A stretch of 64,000 nt of DNA from Cristatella mucedo. Taxonomy: Eukaryota > Bryozoa > Phylactolaemata > Cristatellidae. The stretch covers positions 1,875,501 to 1,939,500 of the forward strand of contig WPIO01000064.1 in assembly GCA_009760855.2 (NCBI GenBank), read 5' to 3'. The position numbers and the translations under genes were made by a program. Numbering within the stretch: position 1 is the first letter of the stretch; the number at the start of each line of letters is the position of its first letter. Of this stretch, positions 55,800 to 64,000 are shown one piece after another. The notes beneath the pieces were generated by a model. The model saw nothing but the letters and a program-made list of their open reading frames with translations, did not search any database and was not told the DNA's origin.

Positions 55800-58550
55800 G
55801 CCGGATGCCTGTACCGCAATCCGTTCTAGTTCTCGTCAAATCCACCCCAAATTTGCTGCGAACAGCTCCAAAAAGTCTGGAATATCAAACTATGCTACAC
55901 GCACAATGTACCAAGAAAATTTCGCACGATTCCGCTCACGCGGTCTCACGAAGTCCACTAAAATAAGATCGCAGTGGCCCAGGCCAATACCGCAATCCAC
56001 CGCAATACATTGCATTCCACCATGCAACGACAGAAATCCTGATCAAAAAGCTCCTTTTTTTATTGCATATAACAGCACACTCTGCGACAATTATATAAAA
56101 AAGAACTCCACTTGCATTGGCAAGGCCGTTCTCGTGCGATGCACTGCAATCAACTGCAGTAGCCCGGGCCAATACCATAATCCTCTTCAATCCACAGAAT
56201 CCTCCGCATAAAAAATCGAAATACATTGCGCCGAGCTCCAGTTTTTGTTGCATATTAAAGTGCACCGTGCTGTGTGCACAGCCACGTAAAATAAAAAAAT
56301 TATGCAACCTCGAACTGTGGCAATGGGCGGCAATCGCCTGACATGACCTGGAAACTACCGCAATAAATAAATCCTAGCTGATTAAACAGCCACTTTTTGT
56401 ATAGCGACAGAAGAGCCTTTACGGCTATCACCACCGCTTGCAGTGCCAATAAAGAATCGCCCACCGCAGGAATCGAACCCACGATCTCGGGACCGAGGTC
56501 GTGAAAGCAACCGCCACTGCAAATCATCCTAAAATCACCATTTCGAAGCTCTTATTGGCATTGCATATAGGAATAGACTCTGTTCAAAGTGCATCCACAA
56601 TATTTTGCTCCATTGTGCACACTGTTTTCATGCAATGAATTGCAATCGACTGCAACGACCCGGTCCCATATCGCAATCCACCTCAATCCGCCGAAATCTG
56701 TTGCAATCTGCTACATAGCGACCAGAATGCACACTCTAGAAGCTCTAATTATGATTGCACGCTGCTCTACTCTTCGGTTATTGTGTACTCGCATGACTTC
56801 GCTGTAATTTCCTCGGCCATTCTGCAGCAATGCACTGCAATCGACTACACCCGGGCCAGTTCGTGAATGTACCGCAACCCGCCGAAAAACGACCAGAATA
56901 CGTACACTTTAAGCTCTTATAGTGATTGCACGTTGCTCTAATTTTTGGTTAGTTTGTAATCCCACAATTTCACTACAATCGCCTTGATCATTCGGCAGCA
57001 TTGCACTGCAATTGACTGCAACGGCCCTGGCCAACATCTCAATTTACAGCAATCTAATGCAAAATGCTCTGAAATCGGTTTCGCAATGCTTCAATTTTTT
57101 TGCATGTTCCAAAGCACACCGGTTAAAGTCAGCCGCATCATTTTAAGCAATTGCGCTCGTACAATCTCGGGCAATGCATGGCAATCTATGGCAGCGGCTC
57201 GGCTCGAAGGAGCAATCCACTACAATCCGTGGCAAGTTGACACTAAATTGGCTGCAAGAAGTGCCAATTGTCATCGCATTTTACATTTCTTTGTGCTAAA
57301 AGTGAAGTCGTAGGACTTTCAAGCTATTTTGCACGTTTATTGTCAACAATGCACGGCAATTGACAGCAATGGGAGGAACCAATACCGAAATCCGTAGCAA
57401 ATCGACGAGAAATCGGCTGCACCAAGCTCCAATTCTCATTCCACGTAACGTCTCACTGCGTGCGCACATACTTTCAACCAGCTCTGACCGTTCAATCTTG
57501 GGCTATGCATGGCAACAGACAGCAATGGCCCGGGCCAATATGGCAATCCATTATTGTCTATCGCAAATCACTGGAAACTGACTGAGCGAAGATCAATATA
57601 TCTTACCTGTCAAGGCCCACTGTGTTGAAAGTGCAATCAATCAAATACTTTCAATCAATCGCCCACCTACACTCGCGAGCAATGAACGGCAATCAACAGC
57701 AATGTCCTGGGCCAATACCCCAATTCCCGGTGAATTGAAGAGAAATTGGCAGCGCGGAAGCCTCAATTGTCATTACATATAACATTCCGCTGCATCCAAA
57801 GTAAAACCGTGAAACTTTCAAGATGCTTTGTTTGGTAACTGTCGGCAATGCACGGCAATCAACAGCAATGGTAGGGGCCGATAGCGAAATCCATGGAAAA
57901 TTGACAAGATTGGCTGCAATAAACTGCAACTCTCATTCCACGTAACATGTGCCTGAGTGCGCGCATAATTTTCACCCATGGTACGCGTTTAATCGACGGC
58001 AACCCACGGCAACGACCCGGGGAAATACGCCAATCCATAACGGACAGTTACAAATGCACTGACAGCTGCTGAGAGAAGCTCCAACTTTTCTTGCGTATTG
58101 CACTACACTGCATTAAAAGTGGAGCCACATCCATTTATACAATCGGCAAAGGCACAATCGAGGGCAACGCACGGCAATCGATGGCAATGGCCCGGTCTCT
58201 GCAGCAATCTGATTCACATTTGCTGGAAATTGGTAGTTTGAATTTGTAATTATTCAACCACATAACGCTCACTGTGGGCGCGCACATGCTGTCCTTTTTC
58301 GCGTTCAACCTTGGGCAGTCCACGACAATCGACGGCAATTGCCCGAGGCAATACAGCAATCTGTGATTGTCTGCTACAATTACAAACAAAGCTGGTGGGA
58401 GAAGATCACATTTTCTCGCGTAACAGTGTGCTGTATTGAAAGTGCAACCGCGTCCTATCAACCAATCTTGAACGTACATGCGAGGGCAATGCGCGGCAAT
58501 CGACAGCAACGGCCAGGGAAAATAGGGAAATCTATGATCTATATCTACAT
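55800..58550. repeat. Tandem array of diverged ~165-bp monomers
   Basis: The core GGGCAATGCACGGCAATCGA, CAGCAATGGCCCGGGCCAAT, ACCGCAATCC recurs with changes at about 55975, 56143, 56640, 56828, 57000, 57170, 57344, 57504, 57680, 57843, 57994, 58165, 58316 and 58485. Spacing is 150-190 bp where no SINE intervenes. The rest of each unit also follows an order (GAAATTGGCTGCA, AGCTCCAATTCTCATT, GCATATAAC or CACGTAACA, CACTGTGTGC, AAAGTG, TTTCAA.CAATC). Copies are about 60-80% alike by eye, so the array is old. Confidence 0.85.
56362..56516 (-). mobile_element. SINE-A inserted in the tandem array
   Basis: AATAAATAAATCCTAGCTGA (tail), the standard body, and AATCGAACCCACGATCTCGG with CGTGAAAGCAACCGCC. 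The extreme 5' head is missing. Array sequence continues on both sides. Confidence 0.92.
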
Positions 58551-58691
58551 CTAGTCCATTAAAAAGAGACTTGACGCTGCTGGGTGACGCTCCCATTTAG
58601 ATTTCTCGTTCGTGTATACTCTATATTTGGTGCACCTAGGAAATTCCTTTGATAGTGCCTGCTCTCGGTCACTGTATTGCAATTGGCATAT

Positions 58692-58994
58692 CGCAGTGAC
58701 ATGAAATTTTGTGGACAGATAAATTCGAACATGTACCACAATATCAGCGAAAATTTTACATATAAAAAATATAATTCATTTGTATAGCGCCCAAGAGAAC
58801 TAAATCTCTATTCAGGCGCTTCACATATGCCTCAGGGCTCGAGCCCACGACCTCAGCCAGACCTTAGTCGGGGCGAGCACCTTAACCACTGGACCAACCC
58901 AGCTCGGCGATTTTGAGCTCGGCAACGTTTACGTCTGGTCGTTGCTAGCCTAATTAGAGTGGATTGCGGTGGATTGCGGCAATTCGTCGAAACC
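58692..58994 (-). repeat. Right terminal inverted repeat, split by SINE-B
   Basis: The inner part is 58692-58760 and the outer part about 58908-58994, with SINE-B between them. Removing the SINE restores the order seen in the left arm (TGATATT..CGAAAATTT next to GAGCTCGG). Confidence 0.75.
58763..58908 (-). mobile_element. SINE-B inserted in the right inverted repeat
   Basis: ATAATTCATTTGTATAGCGC, CAAGAGAACTAAATCTCTAT (hairpin), GGGCTCGAGCCCACGACCTC, GACCTTAGTCGGGGCGAGC and CCACTGGACCAACCCAGCTC (head), on the minus strand. Confidence 0.93.
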
Positions 58995-59212
58995 TTCTTT
59001 TTATAGCGAGCTCGCAGTATGAGGCCTTACCCAGGGAGCAGCGAGGCTGCAGGTGTCCTACTATACAGTATTGCCCGGATGGAACGAAGCCCGCATCTCG
59101 CCAAGGCTGTGTGATTGGCTAATGATTCAGTCACTTTCAAACTTGATTTAAGTGTGCTCACTTTGGGGCGAACATCCTAGAAAAAATCGTCTCCGACTTC
59201 TACTGAAATGGA

Positions 59213-59390
59213 CCACCATGAGAGCTCATTGGGTAAGATTGTTGCTTTCCACAATCTCGGCGCCGAGTTCGTGGGTTCGAATCCTATGGTGGGCGATCCT
59301 TTATCGCCGCTGCAAGCTGTGGTGATAGCCTGAAAGGCTCTTCTTTCGCTATACAAAAGAGGCTTTTGAATGAGCTAGAATTGTTTAGTC
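59213..59390 (+). mobile_element. SINE-A, full length
   Basis: Head ATGAGAGCTCATTGGGTAAG, B box GTGGGTTCGAATCCTATGG, body GGCGATCCTTTATCGCCGC and GTGGTGATAGCC, and tail AGAGGCTTTTGAATGAGCTA. Confidence 0.9.
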
Positions 59391-60075
59391 ATTTCATCCA
59401 ATGAATACAAGCTGAAATTGGGCCACAGCCAAATCATAAGAACATTCACTGATTATTGCTACTACATTCAATGATTGCCACTAGAATTCAATGATTGCTA
59501 CTACAAAAAAATATTACAAGAGATCCTAGTGCTTGCAAACTGGATTCATCGCTAGTGACCTTTAGCTTGAAGTAAATTTGTTCAAAGTTTCACTAGCGTG
59601 CAGTTAATTGCTTGAGAAATCGGGGACTAAACATTGAGTTCGAGCTTAAAGTCTTAAAGTGAGTTTTCGAAACAACAGCTACTATGCCAACCTATTCAAA
59701 TAGCGGCCGCCTCGACTGGCCATTTTTTAGCATGGCAGCGATAAGTAAATTTATCGCTAGAGCTTGAAAGTTTTAGCTAGCTAAATTTCCTGTCCCGAGC
59801 AGAATAGCGAAATCTGGTTGTGCCACACCGCGGTTACGTTTTGCCTACAACGTGACCTGCAGCTCCACTGTTCAGTCTGACAGCTGTCAGTACTGGAACA
59901 CTGCAAAACTCAGACTTTCTCTGATAATGCAACCGTAGCCGAGCTGATCCGTGAACTTGCGACATTCTCCTACGGATTTATGCCACTACTTGCATTTCTT
60001 CAAGCCTTAAGATGCTCACATAGTTGCAAAGAAGTTATGCATCCTGTAATTAGGCGAGCTTATCGGTGGTCAGCA
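59391..60075. other. Unique AT-rich sequence, no gene seen
   Basis: A short threefold repeat TTCAATGATTGC(C/T)ACTA occurs near 59465-59505. No coding homology. Confidence 0.45.
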
Positions 60076-60592
60076 TCTCTACAGACTCGACTTCACCCCG
60101 ACCTCAACTGGGCGCGTATCGCGTAAAGCAGCAGCGTTTCGACTTCAAAGTTCCACCACTCCCGTTTTTTAATAATAAAATAACAAGTTTTTAGTTTCCT
60201 CCAGTCTATCGCTCCGGGTTGCCTGTATCTAAACTTCTTCCTAGTCAAGCTTTCCGTCTTAAAACCCGTTCCTCTGTGAATCCGCTTGGTTTCGGTCGTG
60301 CTTCTACTCAATCGCTCATATGCTTCAGTTCCCACGTTCCCTAAGCCCGGCGCTCGCCACCGTCCGATTTTACTACATCCCATGACTTCACGGTATTTAT
60401 AAAGTCGGCTATTAAAATAAACTACCCGTTGGACACAGCATTTGCTCGGTCCGTGTGAACTATCCATTTTGTACTGACGCGTGCCGAAGTTAGGAATGTT
60501 CTCATTAATCAGTACACGCTTTGTTTCCAGCCTATGCAAAGTGCTTAGCAAGAGATGTAAGTCTGACGGTCCTCTGATAAATAGTTCTTATC
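60076..60592 (+). mobile_element. LINE-A, very old 3' fragment
   Basis: The order CTCGACTTCACCCCGACCTC, AGCAGCGTTTCGACTTCAAAG follows the [14 protein letters not shown] coding segment. A decayed hairpin (AGTGCTTAGCAAGAGATG ... GGTCCTCTGATAAAT) stands at about 60540-60585. No open frame remains. Confidence 0.5.
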
Positions 60593-60608
60593 CCCCTTCC
60601 CCGAACTT

Positions 60609-60772
60609 ACGAGCAGCTCACTGTCTGTGGACTGGCTTCACTGAGTCGCAGTAGTTCCGTCACAGAAGACATCGCTGCGTCTTCTTGCCGCTCGACGGAA
60701 GTTCGACATTTGGCCACGTGACGCAAGTGCACCGTTTTGTGGCGTGGCGGACTTTCTCGCTTTGATGAAAAG
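60609..60772 (+). repeat. Dispersed repeat C, copy 2
   Basis: Inverted relative to the 16.1-kb copy: ACGAGCAGCTCACTGTCTGT, CACTGAGTCGCAGTAG, AGACATCGCTGCG, GGCCACGTGACGCAAG and GTGGCGTGGCGGACTTTC. Here the AAGATGGCG motifs are lost but the CACGTG core is kept. Confidence 0.7.
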
Positions 60773-62739
60773 AGATTCGAAATGATACCTCATTTTCGGC
60801 ACTCTCACAGTTCAGCGACATCTGTGTCGGATTGAGGTGACTTGTTGCGTAATATGAGGGCTTTCTTTCATGTAATCACCCTCCGCTCATTGATCGCTAC
60901 CACAGCACAGTGGGCATGACCCAAGGTCAAGTTGAAAAATGGATCCGCTGCATGGAGCTGGACCGTGTCTGCACGCATACTCTGTCTAGACACATGCAAA
61001 AAGATCAAATAGTGGCGAGCGTACCGCTGGGTTGTACTCCGATTACACGGCTAAGCTTTCGCTAAGCCCTCTGCTGGAGATTTGCCTCTCTTCAAAGCAG
61101 GAGAAAGGCCTGGTCGCGTGCTCGCGCAGAACTTATATTATGGTTCTTGCGAGAACGGCAGAAGGCTGCTCTTGGGCGCCATCAAAGGTGCACGTGACCC
61201 CGCGCGATTCCCAGCTCTTCCCGCACATTGGCCGCTCTGAGTCTGGGATGCTGCAGTCTTTGGCCGTCAGTGGCTAACTCGAGGTATGTCGAGGTTTCGT
61301 AAAGGAAGTGAAATGTGCCTGCTAGGCTGAGTCACGGATAACTTTTCTCATCTTGTTAAGGAAAAAACTTTGGTGACCTTAGAAGCTGTCGCAGAGTAGC
61401 CAGTGCAGACGCATTATATTCCAGAACAGCTCTCTGTGCGTGAACCTCCCCCCCCCCCGCCCACCAAGCGGCGCCGAATCGGCAGTCCGGCCATTTCCTA
61501 CAGGACTGTTTAGTGACGAAGCGCGCTTTTACGAGGCATTGGCGTGTTTTCCCAGCTACAGAAGCTTAAAAACCCCATCATACCGCATTCTTTTCACAGT
61601 CTCCTAATTCTTCCGCGATTTGTGGCTGTCGACTCTTAGCCTCACGAAAGAGTGCACATCTGATCGGACGAGGAGTTCTGCTTAGTTCTGCTGCTTTTAT
61701 CTCCGTCTGTGTAGTAAATTGTCTGCATATGGCGGAAACACTTTAAACGTGAAATAGAAGTTGCTTGTAAGAAAAATTCGTTTCTCCTTCCGCTCAGTTC
61801 CCCCCTATCCTATCAGCATCTCTGGCAGAAAGCTACAACACGACGCTCGCCAATTGTTAGGGTTTGCGAGCCTATCTGACTAAGCGCAATAGATGCCCTC
61901 GCGCAGACGGTCAACGATTTAACTACGTAAGTAAAATCAGCCTGGAAATCTGCCGGATAGTTTTTCTGACAATCATCACGGCTGTATCTTCCTAGGGGCA
62001 CTATAACTAATATCACACAGGGCACAACGCAAGTGTTGCATTGACGATATGCGTTTAGGTCTCGCTCACGGGCTCTTTAACGGACTCACAGTCAAAATTG
62101 TATAAGCTGAATAGCGGGTACCAGCGTAAAATCGTGGTGGTAATAATTTTTTTTAATGTAACATGTTTTCAATAAATAATTGCCTTTTTTAATTACAGGA
62201 GCCTATTAAAAACGACTGGTGCGGATTTGGTGTCGGTCTGCTTCGTGATCTTGGTACTTTGAGACATTTTGAGTTCTCTCCGAAATAGTGCAACATATAA
62301 CTGACCAAGTCAAAAGAGTGGGCTGGGAAAATACATTTCTACTTGGTAGAACGACGCGATTACAAGTACCCCACACTCATCAATGACCTTTAGGTAATTA
62401 AGCACATTATAAAAACACTAGCTAGCTGCTGATGACGCATTAAAAACCACGGGTAATGCACTTTCAAGAGTGAACGGAGGCGTGCAAATGTTTTTTGCGA
62501 AACCAGCTAACGAGTACAAGTAAGACAATCCATCCCTTCGGCCCTAGCCCAAAGTAGCGACAGCCTCGTCTTGGCAGCCTCCTTTCTCGCGACGGCGCGC
62601 CTGGGAGCATTAGCAGCAGTGGCAGCAACAGGTTGTCCAACGCGACGGAAGTGAGTCTCGGACGCTTCCATTGTACTGCACTCCTCGACAGGCTTGGAGA
62701 GCTGTCCGTACGCGGCGATGTGGCAGCACGCCAGCTGTA
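60773..62739. other. Unique sequence, no gene seen
   Basis: Mixed sequence with a C-run near 61449. Open frames lack recognisable domains. Confidence 0.45.
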
Positions 62740-62828
62740 CAATGTGCAGCAATGTGAGCAATGTGCAGCAATGTGAGCAATGTGCAGCAATGTGCAGCAA
62801 TGTACAGCAATGTGCAGCAATGTGCAGC
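62740..62828. repeat. 10-bp minisatellite (CAGCAATGTG)n
   Basis: About nine units of CAGCAATGTG, with shortened GAGCAATGTG variants near the start. His-Cys-Cys-Thr-Leu runs on the minus strand and Asn-Val-Gln-Gln runs on the plus strand come from it. Confidence 0.95.
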
Positions 62829-63192
62829 GCTCCGTCGCCTTCCCGCCAGCTGCAGTGCCGTCCATACTGAGGTACTTCGGGACGTCGCCAGCCCGAAACC
62901 TCGAGAGCTCGCGAGAATGAGCGATAATACTGCGACCAGCCGCTAGTCGACATGCAGTAAACATGCACACATTACCAACATTTAATGAGGAAGTACGTAA
63001 GCGCGAATGAAATATTAAAATTGAAAACTCATGATTGGCCTAACGATAGCATTGAAAGAGATGCTTGTTCGGACTCGCTTCACAGGTCTTAGCAGAAAGC
63101 CCGTAACTAGTTTTGTCCAGTGTTGACTGGCCGATTGACCTTGGCCTTGATTGACCTCAGCCAGCCACCATTCCTCCACGAGTTCACCTAGA
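62829..63192. other. Unique sequence, no gene seen
   Basis: No coding or repeat homology recognised. Confidence 0.45.
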
Positions 63193-63193
63193 T

Positions 63194-63382
63194 AAGCGGT
63201 TCTCAACAGGTGGGTCGTCCGACCCCTTCGGGGGTCGAACGACCCTTTCACAGGGGTCGCGTAAGACCATCGGAAAACATGCATCTCCATATTTTGCACA
63301 CAATAATTTTACGGTTGGGGGTCGCCACAGCATGAGGAACTGTATTCGAGGGACGCGGCACTAGGAAGGTGGAGGACCGCTG
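63194..63382 (-). mobile_element. hAT-type MITE, SPIN/Charlie-like (copy 3)
   Basis: AGCGGTTCTCAAC at the left and GAGGACCGCTG at the right form short inverted ends. Between them: CCGACCCCTTCGGGGGTCGA, ACGACCCTTTCACAGGGGTC, GACCATCGGAAAACATGC, CACAATAATTTTACGGTTGG, GGGTCGCCACAGCATGAGG and AACTGTATTCGAGGGACGCG. This is the best-preserved of the three copies. The flanks ACCTAGAT and ACCTGGAG resemble a decayed 8-bp duplication. Confidence 0.88.
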
Positions 63383-64000
63383 ACCTGGAGGAACCGGACA
63401 TGCATGGAGGCGCAGTCTACTGGGGCAGAATCGCGGGAAAAGCGTCTTCCTTTGACTAGACTTGGGAAATTTAATTTGAAAATTCAAGAGCAAGCATATA
63501 AACGTACGGCTGCGTAAAGGCTGAGCCAAATTGACTCACTGACTGGTAGACCGTCGCTAAGACTGACTGCTGTGGTCAGGCTCTTCATTTCGTTTGCTCC
63601 ACCATGAGATTACCTCTATAGCGTTTAAATGCGAAATCAAAAGACGTGCTGATCAAAAGCCGGCTCAAAACTATTTCTTAATTTAACGCAAAATGTAATG
63701 CTCAATTTAAACCATGGGATACACGTTGTAGCAATTTATTCAAGTTAATAATGTTCTCCCCTAATATCTTTGCCATGCCACTCGTCATATAGCACAAAGA
63801 GAACAAGGTAAGAGGGACTTCGGTGACTCGCGTTTAAGGAGAGTACTCAGCTCACTCTTGGACTCACTCACTCACACACTCAAGTTTAGGATTATGTAGG
63901 TTGATTTCCTCTCCTGCTTGCCAACTTGTTCTGACTCCTGTGAAAGACTCACTCGTCCTCCACAGTTTCACGCTGGAATCGCAGAATCTGTATGGGAAAA
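63383..64000. other. Unique sequence at the window edge, no gene seen
   Basis: Only short open frames. (ACTC)-rich stretch near 63862-63882. Confidence 0.45.

Larger units (their letters stand above)
55624..58994. mobile_element. Candidate non-autonomous DNA transposon: terminal inverted repeats enclosing a ~165-bp tandem array
   Basis: The left end (55624-55770) and the reverse complement of the right end (58692-58994, minus an inserted SINE-B) align over about 145 bp. Shared blocks are ACCGCAATCCACCGCAAT, CACTCTAAT, CTAGCAACGACCAGACGTAA, CCGAGCTCAAA, GCTGATATTGT, TTATCTGTCC and CAAAATTTCATGTC. The sequence TTCTTTTT flanks both ends (55616-55623 and 58995-59002), as expected of an 8-bp target duplication, though its low complexity weakens this. 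The interior is a diverged tandem array and no transposase frame is present. Family unknown; 8-bp duplications would suit hAT-like or P-like elements, and a foldback-type element is also possible. Confidence 0.75.

Noticed and set aside
55624-58994. CRISPR-like or protein-coding reading of the regular repeats
   Set aside because: The repeats are about 165 bp, diverged and in an animal genome. No conserved short repeat with unique spacers exists, and no long open frame crosses them.

Overview
The window is nuclear DNA from an animal. It has spliced exons with GT/AG introns, many 5'-truncated LINE retrotransposons, two tRNA-derived SINE families, hAT-type DNA transposon remnants and abundant microsatellites. 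No prokaryotic gene organisation is present. The species cannot be fixed from sequence alone: L2-clade LINEs with trinucleotide tails and the protein-coding gene fit an invertebrate or a basal vertebrate, and I do not choose between them.

The one host gene I can support is a complete SLC39A11 (ZIP11) zinc-transporter gene on the minus strand, with eight coding exons from 51625 (ATG) down to 34307 (TGA). The spliced reading frame is 975 nt and encodes 324 residues. Every junction is GT/AG and keeps phase, and both metal-site helices (HNVPEG and QNFPEG) are intact. Its introns hold most of the LINE and SINE copies between 35 and 51 kb.

Layout. 1-29.9 kb is mostly GC- and CpG-rich unique sequence with no gene I can support. 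It is broken by L2-like LINE copies (family A at 0.8, 1.2, 8.1, 15.4, 20.2, 22-24.7 kb; family B at 10.6-13.4 kb), SINEs, two hAT-type MITEs at 26.8-27.4 kb and long (TG)n and (TA)n runs. 29.9-34.3 kb is more AT-rich and holds decayed LINE-A copies, then sequence downstream of the SLC39A11 stop. 34.3-51.6 kb is SLC39A11. 51.6-55.6 kb is its upstream flank, with a perfect 17-bp inverted repeat about 260-330 bp before the ATG. 55.62-58.99 kb is a 3.37-kb unit with terminal inverted repeats. Its interior is an array of about 165-bp diverged tandem repeats, two SINEs have landed in it, and an identical 8-bp sequence flanks it. I consider this the most unusual object in the window. 59-64 kb holds another SINE, an old LINE fragment, a dispersed repeat also found at 16 kb, a 10-bp minisatellite and a third hAT-type MITE.

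The mobile elements look like one system. LINE-A ends in a hairpin (TAAAGCGCC ... GGCGCTTTA around an AGAGA/TCTCT inner stem), and SINE-B carries nearly the same hairpin at its 3' end. That is the pattern expected when a SINE borrows the LINE's reverse transcriptase. Several nested insertions give a relative order of activity. LINE-A was still inserting after LINE-B and older LINE-A copies had landed, and both SINE families inserted after the 55.6-kb tandem-repeat element formed.
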